From positions 6,386,001 through 6,450,000 of the forward strand of contig CM074759.1 in assembly GCA_037355855.1 (NCBI GenBank): a DNA stretch of 64,000 bases, in the 5' to 3' direction. The stretch comes from Pseudo-nitzschia pungens (Eukaryota > Bacillariophyta > Bacillariophyceae > Bacillariales > Bacillariaceae). How positions within the stretch are numbered: the stretch's first letter is position 1; every line of letters begins with the position of its first letter. Of this stretch, positions 54,124-63,081 are shown one piece after another. Both the position numbers and the translations under genes were made by a program. Under the pieces are notes generated by a model. That model was not told the DNA's origin, did no database searches, and worked only from the letters and a program-made list of their open reading frames with translations.

Positions 54124-54500
54124 TGCTGGGGGTGTGGTTTGGAGGGTGGCAGGGGAGCGTGGTTTGGAGCTTTTGGGGTCAGTGTCTGTGGGAAAGGGGA
54201 TTGGGTTAGTTTTTGTGAGTTTTGGGAAAAATTCGGGGTTTGGGGGGTTAGTGGGGGTGTTAGTGTCAGTGTTAGTGGTTATAGGTAGTGGTGGTACGAT
54301 ATAAGGGGGGAGGAGTGTGTTTGATTTTTGTGGGGTGATAGGGGGGAGGTTGGAGGAGGTTTTTGCGGGGAGTAGTTTTTGGAGGGCAATGAGTGTTTGT
54401 GGTGTGGAAGAGGCTACGAGGTGGTGGGTATGGATTAGATAGTGGGTAAGTTAGGTATTTAGAGGTTGTTAGTGGTGTGGTATGTTATAAGGGGGTTGTA

Positions 54501-55453
54501 CTAACCTTTGGTTGCTTTGAAGTGGATTCCGGGGGCAAAGGCGATTTGGTCTTTGTGTTCGGTGATCCAATCGGTGATTGCTTTGCGGAGGTTGGGGTTG
54601 GCGTTTTCCCAGGAGGTTTTGGAGTTATTGTTGGTGGTTTTGTCGGGGATTGGGTGGTCTTTGGGGCAGTCGGAGCAGTCTTTCCATCCGCAGTTGCGGT
54701 CGAGGATGATGTTGCCTTTGCATGGATTTTTTCCGGTGTCGGGGTTGGTGAAGTTTAGGGGTGGTAGTTTGCCGGGTCGGAGGGTGATGATCCATCCGTG
54801 TTTTTTACGTGCTTCGGCTTGTTCGTCGGTACAGCGTTGGGCGGTTTTTGTTTGTTTGTTTGGGTTGGTGTTGTTGTTGTTGTTGTTGTTATTGTTCTTG
54901 CGTTTGGAGTTTTGGTTGGAATGGGAAGTTGATCCGTTGGAGGTTTGGTTGGTTTTGGTGGAGTTTGGGGAGGGTTCGCGGGTGAGTGCGTTTCCGTAGA
55001 CGAAACAGGTGATGAGGGGGTAGGGTTTGATGTAGTGGGGGCTTTGTTTGAAGGCGGCAGTTTTGATTGAGTCGATGATGGATTGTGCGGTGGATGTAAC
55101 GGTATCGATGTTAGTTGCGGAGATGGGTTCTTCTTTGATGGTGGCTGTGATTGCTGCATGGTCTTCGAGGAGGTTTTGGATGAAGATGCAGATGATTTGG
55201 CCGATGTCGGTTACAATAGAGTGGCCGATCCATTTGGATTCTTCGATGGAGTTTGTGAACCAATCTTTGCCTCGGTGGCTGGATAGGGCACTTAGGAGGT
55301 CGTAGAGGAGTGTGTGTAGGGTGCAGTTTTTGGGTTCAGTTACTGCAAAGTCGATGAAGGAGAGGAAGTTTGTTAGTGTGGTTATGACGGCGTCGTGGGA
55401 GCTTACGTCTCCGTCTTTGTAGAGGGAGGTGACTTTTGATTTGTGGTGGCGGG
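54501..55453 (-). pseudogene. Retrotransposon gag, 3' part (disrupted gene)
   Basis: This frame is open from the insertion boundary at 55453 to the stop at 54503-54501, about 317 codons without an ATG-led start. It has helical gag-like text (LTNFLSFIDFAVTEPKN; LLYDLLSALSSHRGKDW), an Asn/Thr linker and a Cys/His cluster near its C-terminus (CGWKDCSDCPKDH) resembling a nucleocapsid zinc knuckle. Its frame continues exactly into 57592-57868 if the nested element and one 18 bp duplicate are removed. It is therefore the downstream half of a gag gene interrupted by insertion. Confidence 0.8.
55436..55453 (+). repeat. Target-site duplication, left copy
   Basis: The 18 bp word TTGATTTGTGGTGGCGGG recurs at 57574-57591 and flanks the nested element. 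It lies inside the gag frame. Confidence 0.9.
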
Positions 55454-57573
55454 GACAATTTGCGCGACGCGCATTTTGTCCGACGTTCCGATGTTCCAGT
55501 ACTAAAAATACGTAGATTTCTACACAACTTTACCATGCGATATCTCGCTCCCTTATACACCCCCAATCACAACCCCAGGACCTACATGTATTAACCAAGA
55601 CATGCGCTCTTCGTTTCTGCTATCGGTTCAGTTGCTGGATGCTTCCTTTCGTTGAGTTTGTTGCCAATTCACTGCTCGACCGAGGGATCAGCAACAGCAG
55701 CAGCACCAAAACCAAGATCGACACATAATTTTCTACAGCACTTCCAGTACAGATTCTACAGCAATTCACCACTCTTTTTCGATGTACGGTACTGATCTGT
55801 TCCCAAGCTCCAACCAAGGCCCTTACGTATATCTTGCTATACTTAATGTTCTACACTGTTTCCAAGCTGCTTAAGTGATTCTCACTTAAAGTTCTTCCAC
55901 TGTAGGAATATTTCTACACGAAATTCCAGATGTCATCTGTTTCCAAGTCTAATGCCCTGCTGGTACATAAGTGTTTTCGCTTATGGTCCTAATGTTTTCT
56001 GACCCAAGCCCAAAAGCCGCTAAGTACAGTTCACTTAAGGCTCTACCATCTACATATACCTCTCAGGTGTACAGTATAAATGTCATCTGTTTCCAAGTCT
56101 ACTGCCGTGCTGGACCCTAAGTGTTTTCACTTATGGTCCTACTGTTTCTTGACCCAAGCCCCAAAGCCGCTAAGTACAGTTTGCTTAAGGCTCCACCACC
56201 TACATAACCCTCTCAGGTGTACTGTATAAATGTCATCTGTTTCCAAGTCTACTGCCCTGATGGACCCTAAGTGTTTTCGCTTATGGTCCTACTGTTTCCT
56301 GACCCAAGCCCTAAAGCCACTAAGTACAGTTTGCTTAAGGCTCCCCTACCTACATATACCTCTCAGATGCATTCTTCAACTGTCATCTGTTTTCAAGTCT
56401 AGTGCCCTGATGGACCATAAGTGTTTTCGCTTATGGTCCTACTGTTTCCTTACCCAAGCCCCAAAGCCGCTAAGTACAGCTTGCTTAAGGCTCTCCTACC
56501 TACATATACCTCTCAGATGCACACTTCAACTGTCATCTGTTTTCAAGTCTACTGCCCTGCTGGACCATAAGTGTTCTCACTTAAGGTCCTACTATTTCCT
56601 GACCCAAGCCCCAAAGCCGCTAAGTACAGCTTGCTTAAGGCTCTCCTACCTACATAACCCTCTCAGATGCACACTTTAACTGTCATCTGTTTTCAAGTCT
56701 ACTGCCCTGATAGTCCATAATTGTTTTTGATTATGGACCTACTGTTTTTATGACCCAAGCCCCAAAGCTGCTAAGTACATGTTACTTAACGCACCACCAC
56801 CTACATATACCCCTCCAGTTCACAGTACAGCAGAGACCTGTTTTCAAGCCTACAGCCCTGATGGTCCATAAGTGTTTTCACTTAAAGGCCCTGTTTCCAA
56901 GCTACTACAGGAGAGCAAGTTCAAGTTCGAACAGAAGGCCAGCTGTTACGAATTTGAATTTGGTAGTAGGCTCCACCGCCTCTACGTGTTTCTGGCTACT
57001 ACTAAGTTCGAACAGGAGGACAGCTGTTCTGAATTTGGTAGTAGGCTCTGTACTTTATATACCATACAGTGGTAAGGAATGTGGTTCGGGATGTGTTTGG
57101 GGATGACTACTCGCATTACTGGTGATGCTGCAATACAGCATGCAGAGACCAGTTTTGCTTGCGTCAGCTGACCACTTGCATTACAGATACTATGTATCTA
57201 GGCAAGGGTTTTGCTTGTGTCAGCTGACCACTCCAAGCATCACTGATGCTGCACACCAGCATTGGAGGGACAGTTTTGCTTGTGTCTTTCCCTTTCACGT
57301 TCTTGTTACCCCGTTTCCTGTACGCTTTGCAACAGCAGTGTCTGTTGTGCTCTGGACTGGTTCGTTTTTTTCCTGTTTCTTACCAAGGTTCGTTTGCAAA
57401 ATAGCCGTCCTTACAACCTGGGGCCTATTCCCCATGGTTGAGGCGGCGCGTCGTTCTACAACTTGGGGCCTAACCTCTCTTCGATTGAGGCGACGATAAA
57501 GTCTGGTTACAGACTGAGTAGCTTTTAACCACCTTCGGTGGATTTTCCTACTTAAATAAGTATATTATTATTA
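55454..57573 (+). mobile_element. Nested non-autonomous retroposon-like element
   Basis: A 2,120 bp insertion is bounded by an 18 bp target-site duplication and ends in TATATTATTATTATT. Long variable duplications and a short simple-repeat tail are marks of target-primed (LINE-machinery) retroposition, giving plus-strand orientation. A small hairpin (CCACC-TTC-GGTGG) lies about 40 bases before the tail, as in several LINE/SINE 3' ends. No reverse transcriptase or transposase frame is present. The middle is an array of about 150 bp repeats (see 55932-56980); the last 450 bp contain shorter duplications (GTTTTGCTTG..GTCAGCTGACCACT twice; GGGGCCTA twice). The family is not recognised. A long SINE, a truncated LINE or a retroposed structured RNA are possible. 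Confidence 0.8.
55932..56980 (+). repeat. About 150 bp tandem array with a hairpin in every unit
   Basis: Six units begin with TGTCATCTGTTTTCAAGTC-like sequence at 55932, 56081, 56231, 56381, 56531 and 56681; a decayed seventh follows near 56831. Each unit holds an imperfect palindrome (CCATAAGTG-TTTT-CGCTTATGG type). Its arms vary between units in ways that mostly keep pairing (GTG/CGC, GTG/CAC, AAT/ATT). The 150 base period is a multiple of three, so one frame stays open for 149 codons; this is probably incidental. Confidence 0.88.
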
Positions 57574-57591
57574 TTGATTTGTGGTGGCGGG
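57574..57591 (+). repeat. Target-site duplication, right copy
   Basis: Identical 18 bp partner of 55436-55453, directly after the ATT-rich tail of the nested element. Confidence 0.9.
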
Positions 57592-57868
57592 AGTTTGGTT
57601 CGAAGGTTGTGTCTTGTTGGGAGGCGGCGCTTTTTTGGGCATAGTCGTTCCAGGTGTGTTGGGTAGAGGTGGGGGGGCAGAAGTTGTATATGCTGAGGAG
57701 TTTGTCTCCTCCGTCGCGGCGGAAGGAGTTGAGGTTGTTGTACCATTGTCCGTTTATGATGCATCGGACGTATCCTGAGGTGATTAGGTAGGAGTCGAAG
57801 GCGGCTCTGTTTTTCCAGGAGAGTTCACTAGTGAAGTTTGAGTGGTGTTGTCGTTGTCGTTGTTGTCG
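57592..57868 (-). pseudogene. Retrotransposon gag, 5' part (disrupted gene)
   Basis: This frame is open from 57868 into the right target-site copy. It reads FTSELSWKNRAAFDSYLI and WYNNLNSFRRDGGDKLLS, with Trp-rich gag-like text. There is no in-frame ATG. The nearest ATG (57872) reads Thr repeats in another frame and stops after 14 codons, across a (GACAAC)n microsatellite, so a slippage indel may have broken the start as well. Phase matches the 3' part across the insertion. Confidence 0.7.
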
Positions 57869-58044
57869 TCATTGTCGTTGTGTGTTTTTTTGTTGTTTTT
57901 GGTGGTTGTTTGTGGGGTGGTTTGTTCGTTGTTGGTGTTTTCGCTGTGGAGTGTCGAGCCACGATGCTCGATGTTTGTAGTGGTGGTGATTAATGTTTTG
58001 TGTTGTTGGTGTTTGTATCGTTGTTGTTGTTATTGGGGGTGATT

Positions 58045-58299
58045 ACTTTTTCTCAGACCGCCATTGTCGGTCCATTCACGAAGACAGCTTTACGGCTCGC
58101 TCTTTGCGAAAACAATGAGAATAGTATCCGTACCAAAGACCCTTGCTCAGCAACTCTGCCTACTGCTCTACATTCTACTGTACCTGCTCATTCCTCACTG
58201 TTCAGCTCTGTTCACTACGGCACTGGACAATGGTAGGCTTGGGTCAATGGTACGGATCATACGATCCTACATTGCCTTTCGCACTTGCCTTGCCCTAAG
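58045..58299 (-). repeat. Split direct repeat A1 (outer 5' end)
   Basis: 255 bp identical to 48588-48842. On the coding strand it forms the extreme 5' end of the retrotransposon. Confidence 0.93.
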
Positions 58300-58747
58300 C
58301 CTGATACTGTAATACTGTAAGTTACGTACGAAGTAAACCTTACCGGTAAACTTACCATGGTTCTCAACCATGACCCCTGTTCTCTCAAAAACTCATCAAC
58401 AAGATGATCGACTGATCGACCGACTGACCGACTGACCGACTGACTGACTCACTTATCCGTCAGTCACACATGGCTGATGGAAGGCAGGGTACGTAATTAC
58501 GATGCAGTCCCGAGGGAGTGAGTCCTCCTCGTTAGTGGTGGGTTGTCGTACTATTTCTACGTAAAGAACAATGAATGGAATCAATCAACGAAAATCGATA
58601 ACATTGTCATAACTTGGTAAAAATCTTCGTTTGCTCCTCTTGCGACGCAGCGCTTCCAGCGGAATCATCTCCACACCCGAGTGATCTGCGCAACCCATTT
58701 GGACGACGACCGAAGAAAAAGATTGCACGCACGCACGCACGCACGCC
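58300..58747. other. Intergenic with GACT/GACC tandem steps
   Basis: Flank of the retrotransposon and promoter side of the lumen-protein gene. GACTGACC units lie at 58407-58450 and a GCAC run just before the ATG. No other gene. Confidence 0.5.
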
Positions 58748-59605
58748 ATGAACGCACTTCTGTTTGGAACCTGCACGTACCTGCTGTTGGGAGAGGCCGT
58801 TGTTTCCGGCCTGTCGCTCCGTCCGCTCGACGGCGCTCCTTCTCCGCCGTCGACGCCGTCGTCGTCATCGCCGTCGGAAACCCGCCGCGGCTTTTTGGGT
58901 TCGGCGCTCGCTGCGATCGCGGTCTCGGTCTCGCTATCGCCCTCCCCCGCCGAGGCCCGCGACGAGCTCTTCCGGCCCAACCCGCTGACCAACCCGGTCC
59001 TGGAACAGCTCCGCATCTGGGAACAGGCCGAGAAGGACACGGTCCAGTACAACGGCGAGCTGGAGGCGGGCAACGCCGGAAACCGTGGCCGCGTCGACTT
59101 TTACCCGGCGCTGCTGGTTCCCATCCTCGAGATCGACGCCGAGCTGAGAGAGGTCCGGACCCTGGTGCGGTCCGGGAGCGAGAGCGAAGCCGGAGGAAGC
59201 GGCGGGCCCTCGACCGACGCCATGGCCCGGGCCCTGGAGATTCTCCGCGCGCCGACCTACGACAAGAGCAATTTCAAAAAGACCTTCAACAAGTACGGGG
59301 ACAACATCTACTACAGCGATCCGGACCGGGCCAATCTCTACCTGGGGGGGGGCGCGACGCCCAAGACGGAGCAGTCCATCGCGTACCTGCTGCGGAACGA
59401 CGTGCTGACCAACGTGGAGAACCTGCGGGCCGAGCTCGAGTACCTCCTGAAACTCGGCGACACCGAGCGGGATTCCGAATCCAAAGAGGATCTGTATTCG
59501 TACGCCGACATTTGCTCGTCGGCCATGGCCAAGTATCTGGCGCAGGTTCCGCCGGGCCAGATGGAGGAGGCCGAGCGGTTGATGGCGGCCGAGCGATCGA
59601 AATGA
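58748..59605 (+). CDS. Thylakoid-lumen protein precursor, Tat-type signal, function unknown
   Basis: This is a single exon of 285 codons. The N-terminus has three parts. A first hydrophobic signal (ALLFGTCTYLLLGEAVVSGLS) is followed by a Ser/Pro-rich transit-like stretch. Then comes a twin-arginine lumen signal, TRRGFLGSALAAIAVSVSLS with an AEA cleavage site at about residue 70. This is the expected layout for a diatom protein crossing four plastid membranes and then the thylakoid membrane by the Tat route. The mature part begins RDELFRPNPLTNPVLEQLRI and is mostly helical (IAYLLRNDVLTNVENLRAEL). The helical-bundle character is compatible with PsbQ-like or other small photosystem-II-associated lumen proteins, but no signature settles this. 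Confidence 0.82.
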   Translation: MNALLFGTCTYLLLGEAVVSGLSLRPLDGAPSPPSTPSSSSPSETRRGFLGSALAAIAVSVSLSPSPAEARDELFRPNPLTNPVLEQLRIWEQAEKDTVQYNGELEAGNAGNRGRVDFYPALLVPILEIDAELREVRTLVRSGSESEAGGSGGPSTDAMARALEILRAPTYDKSNFKKTFNKYGDNIYYSDPDRANLYLGGGATPKTEQSIAYLLRNDVLTNVENLRAELEYLLKLGDTERDSESKEDLYSYADICSSAMAKYLAQVPPGQMEEAERLMAAERSK

Positions 59606-60100
59606 ACAATGAAATGAACAGTGAACAATGAACAACGAAAAACGGAATGGAACACAACACAACACAACACAACACAACACAACACACCACAACACACCAC
59701 AACACACCACCGCAGCCTACGAGTAGAGTACCACCCCACGGCACCGATCTGGAGCGCTTTTTTTTTTCAATTCCACCGCACCGCAAACAACTCGAGCGCG
59801 GTGAACGATAATTTCGAGTGGTGGACGAACGCAACAGCGTTGCTCTAAACACACACAGTGAAGTAGCGAAGACGTCCACGACGTTCCTGGGAGAAAGCGC
59901 GAACCAATTCTTATTCTTTCTCTTCGGAACACGAACGAACTATATCAAGGGGTTGATTTTTTAATGGTGTTTTTCAATCAAGACTAGACTGCACAGTACT
60001 GTATCAAATCGCAGTGTTCCGTTCAATTATTATTAGTATTTCGATTGTAATAGCATTGTGTTTGTCGATCTCCGTGCCAAAGAGTGCGATCGGAACGAAT
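59606..60100. other. Intergenic with ACACA repeats
   Basis: An AACAC/ACCAC tandem tract (59651-59710) lies just after the lumen-protein stop codon. No gene seen. Confidence 0.55.
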
Positions 60101-61453
60101 CTACTTGTCGTTGTTGTCGTTGGTGACCTTGAGCACGTAATTGTCTCCGTAGGTGGTCCGGAACGGGTACCATCCCCCGGTGAGCAAGAAATACAGCGAT
60201 TCGGCATCGCTGTCGTCGTCGTCGTCGTCGTCGTCCTTGCTGCCGAGCATCGCTGGCTTGGAATGCAGCGGAAGCAGCGTCGCGGCGTTCCGTCCCGGGG
60301 GAGCCGATTCCGAACCGTCCGGGCTCAGCTTGGTCCAGGTGCAGGACGCGCCATCGTTTTCATCACCGTCGCGCAATTCCAGCAACCAGACGTCGTTGAG
60401 CCCGTGCAGTCCCGTTTCGGCGGACGGCGCCGCGCCGCCAAACAGGAGGCAGGTCGACGAGTCCAGCGCCACGAGACAGGGAGACGCCCGCGGGCAGGGC
60501 GGGCCTTCGCCGCCGCTCTCGGTGGAGCGCGCAACGGGCTCCTCCCAGACCCACCGCTCCGTGTCCAGCACAAAGACCTCGTTGGACATGGCGCCGCTCT
60601 GGGCGGCGCCCCCGAACAGCACCATCTTTGGGGTGCCCGGGAGCCGCGCGCAGGCGTGCAAGCCGCGGGCGGAGGGAGCGGTGCCGGTGACGGGTTGCTC
60701 GGTGAGTTCGGAGGTCGAAGCGTCCAGCACCAGGACGTGGTCGATGCACCGGTGGTTGTGGATCAGGACCTTGCTGCCGTTGTCGTTGCCGTCGCCGAGG
60801 GGCACCGCGCACAACCGACTGGTGGGCTGCCGGAGGTCGGCGGGGAGTGGCTTCCAGCCGCCGCCGCCGCCGTCGGGGGAGGAAGAAAAGGCGTGCACGT
60901 CCCGCAAAATCACCCCGCCGGTCCCGGCCTTTTGCGAGTCCCACCCGCCCAGCAGCAATCCCACGGTCGCGGTCGCTTCGGCATCTCCGTCTCCGTCTTT
61001 GTCCGCACGAATCCTGCAGGCCACGGCGGCGGCGGCCAGCCGGGGCTGCGGCTCGGAGGGAGACGCGGCCCGGATCTTGGTCCAGCGCGCGCCGTTGTCG
61101 CTGTCGTTTTGGTTGTCGCTTTCGCTTTCGCTGTCGAAGCACCACAAGTCGTTGGTCGGATACCGCTCGGACGTTTCCGGGTCTTCGGCGTACCCGCCAA
61201 AGACGTAGGTCTTGGTTCCGAGGACAAAGGCGGCGTGTCCCGATCGCGGGGGAACAATGCTCGCGGAAGCGTCGAGGCGGAGGTCGATCCATTCGGCGGT
61301 CCAGGCCGAGACAAAAATGTTCGGGGTGCGCGAGTGCTGTTGTTGTTGTTGTTGTTGTAGCTGTTGCTGTAGCTGTAGCGCCACAGCCCACACCGTGAGC
61401 AGAACCACCGAGACCGCCGGTCTGGGGAACGGGAGGAGCAGCCGGAGCGGCAT
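60101..61453 (-). CDS. Kelch-repeat beta-propeller protein, probably secretory
   Basis: This is a single exon of 450 codons from an ATG. The leader PRPAVSVVLLTVWAVAL is a signal peptide or anchor, followed by a poly-Gln run. Kelch blades are visible: PPRSGHAAFVLGTKTYVFGG, VGLLLGGWDS, ARGLHACARLPGTPKMVLFGG, SPCLVALDSSTCLLFGG and PGRNAATLLPL, each ending in the Gly-Gly and followed by a Trp-containing strand (NDLWCFD, VWVWEEP-like, NDVWLLEL). Five to six blades fit the length. Loops are expanded with Asp and Ser repeats. Kelch propellers bind proteins or glycans; no partner domain (BTB, F-box) is present, so the role is open. Confidence 0.88.
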   Translation of the reverse strand: MPLRLLLPFPRPAVSVVLLTVWAVALQLQQQLQQQQQQQHSRTPNIFVSAWTAEWIDLRLDASASIVPPRSGHAAFVLGTKTYVFGGYAEDPETSERYPTNDLWCFDSESESDNQNDSDNGARWTKIRAASPSEPQPRLAAAAVACRIRADKDGDGDAEATATVGLLLGGWDSQKAGTGGVILRDVHAFSSSPDGGGGGWKPLPADLRQPTSRLCAVPLGDGNDNGSKVLIHNHRCIDHVLVLDASTSELTEQPVTGTAPSARGLHACARLPGTPKMVLFGGAAQSGAMSNEVFVLDTERWVWEEPVARSTESGGEGPPCPRASPCLVALDSSTCLLFGGAAPSAETGLHGLNDVWLLELRDGDENDGASCTWTKLSPDGSESAPPGRNAATLLPLHSKPAMLGSKDDDDDDDDSDAESLYFLLTGGWYPFRTTYGDNYVLKVTNDNNDK

Positions 61454-62349
61454 CGTTGGGATTTCGCTTGGGTTGGATCGGATCGGATCGGATCGGACCG
61501 GACGAGACTATACCGGGCTATACTGGACTGGCCTTCAGTGGACTGACGAGCCGGTACGTGTGCGTATGCTACTCTTGGAACTAACCCAACGGAAGTGAGC
61601 TCGATTGTATTCGTACGGATTTGGAGTTCTGAGCAAGAACCAGGAAGGAAAACAGGTGATGGCCACAATCCCAAACTAGAACAGTAATCTTAACCGCTTA
61701 AAGCATAAAATCTTTTTTGGAAAAAAAATACAGTAGTAAGGTTTACTGAGTAAGGTTAAGGTTTAGCTCATGACGTAGCAAGAATTTAGTAGACGGCGAA
61801 AGAAAAAATAGTAGTAATAATTGACGTTGCCCCAGAATCATAGGCGTCAAAATAATGACCTTCACCTTCTCCCTCCATTGGGCATAATATCTCCACTTAA
61901 CCTCACACCATTCTTTCATTCCACTACAGTGATCCGAGGAAAAAATGCTTCCAACGATGACACGAATGGATCGAACTCTATCCTTTTTCATCAAATTTTC
62001 AAGAAGTAACTTATACCGTAGGGATGAATTTTTGATCGCGTTCACCAAGTTCCCGGAAGCTTCGTTGATGACACGCTCGACAACTTTCAAGCTCCATCTC
62101 CGGAACGAGAACTCTGCAGATCTGCCAGTCGGGACAAGCCTGCTTCGTTTTTTTTCGTTCTTTCCAAGGATCGAATCGAATCAATTTCAAAATCGATCAA
62201 TCGATCTGAAACACTCACATCACCCATATCATTATTATTATTTCTACACGGTACCGTGCGGTGAGTTCTGACATGTATTATAACAATAAGTATTATTATT
62301 CTGGAAACGGAAACAACAAACAAAACAAAACAAACAAACAAACAAGAGC
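61454..62349. other. Intergenic, possible decayed minus-strand exon
   Basis: A minus-strand frame at about 62195-61743 is open for over 100 codons with amphipathic text (VVERVINEASGNLVNAIK) but has no ATG or known family. It may be a lost exon or chance. GGATC steps lie at 61470-61500. Nothing else seen. Confidence 0.35.
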
Positions 62350-63081
62350 ATGATCATGGCGTCCGTCATCAAGGTCGTTGTCTATTCGGATCTCGCGTGA
62401 CCCTGGTGTTACGTCGGCCAGCAGCGATTGCACAAGGCCGTTCGCTCCTTCGGCAAACCCGTCGACGTGGAATGGAGGCCCTTCCAGATCGACCCGCGGA
62501 CGGCCCCCCTCGGCGAAACCGTCGACGACTACTGCGAGCGCCGGTGGGGCGGAGCCGGATGGACCCACCGCCTCCGATCCGAGGGACGAAAGGACGGCGC
62601 CGGCTTTGGGGACTGGAAGTGGTGGCCCAACACCTCCCGGGCCCACCAGCTGATCCACTACTGCAAATCCAGGGGCATCTCGTCCACCGACCGGGTCAAC
62701 GCGCTGCTCTTTCGGGCCGAGTACGAAACCGGCGAGAACATTTCGCTGGTGGACGTCCTGGTGGCCATTGGCAGAGCCGCGAGCGCCGAGGACGAGGACG
62801 AGGACGGAGAGCAAGCAAGGGCAGAGGCAAGTGCGTCCGGTTTCGACGAGGACGATCTGCGCCGCTACCTGACCCTCAACGAGGGAAAGGCGGAGGTCGA
62901 GGCGGAGATTTCGGCGGGCCGGAAAAAGTACGGGATCTCGGGCGTCCCGTATTTCATCGTGTCGGCCGGGGATCCCAAAAACAACAAGGACCGCCCGTTT
63001 GGATTTTCGGGGGCCCAATCACCGGAAACCTTTCTGGACGTCTTTGAAGAACTCGAGGGAAGGGCGGCGAGCAGCAAGTAA
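62350..63081 (+). CDS. DsbA/FrnE-like thioredoxin-fold protein, candidate selenoprotein
   Basis: This is a single exon of 244 codons if the TGA at 62398-62400 (codon 17) is read as selenocysteine. The frame starts at ATG 62350 (or 62356: MASVIKVVVYSDLA) and continues, after TGA, PWCYVGQQRLHKAV. In DsbA/FrnE proteins this place reads (S/D)xxCPWCYIGK, so TGA replaces exactly the N-terminal, reactive Cys of the CxxC centre. The rest of the family follows without a break: VEWRPFQIDPRTAP, WPNTSRAHQLIHYCKSRG, RVNALLFRAEYETGENIS and the cis-Pro loop GISGVPYFIVS. An acidic insert (AEDEDEDGEQ) lies mid-protein. A SECIS-like hairpin is present at 63236-63291. The protein would act as a thiol oxidoreductase or isomerase with a selenol; no targeting signal, so probably cytosolic. 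A nonsense mutation is the alternative but would have to hit this precise codon. Confidence 0.85.

Larger units (their letters stand above)
48317..58299 (-). mobile_element. Tyrosine-recombinase retrotransposon (DIRS/PAT/Ngaro type) with split direct repeats
   Basis: A 9,983 bp element reads on the minus strand. In its own orientation the order is A1 (58299-58045), gag, reverse transcriptase/RNase H, tyrosine recombinase, a fourth ORF, B1 (49093-48843), A2 (48842-48588), a 20 bp spacer and B2 (48567-48317). A1 equals A2 (255 bp) and B1 equals B2 (251 bp) with no difference seen. This A1-genes-B1-A2-B2 layout is the split-direct-repeat form of PAT/Ngaro-like YR retroelements, which integrate through a circular intermediate by a tyrosine recombinase and make no target duplication. 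None is seen at 48317/58299. Identical repeats argue for recent insertion. A second element, 55454-57573, is nested in gag; without it the element would be about 7.85 kb. Confidence 0.93.

Noticed and set aside
54755..55159. 134-codon Pro/Thr-rich minus-strand frame
   Set aside because: It is an out-of-frame shadow of the gag frame, which has the Cys/His cluster and extends further.
56230..56679. 149-codon repetitive frame in the nested element
   Set aside because: Open only because the repeat period is a multiple of three; variation between units favours hairpin pairing, not codon conservation.
61743..62195. Minus-strand frame resembling an amphipathic helical exon
   Set aside because: No initiator, tail runs into AT-rich simple sequence, no homology recognised.
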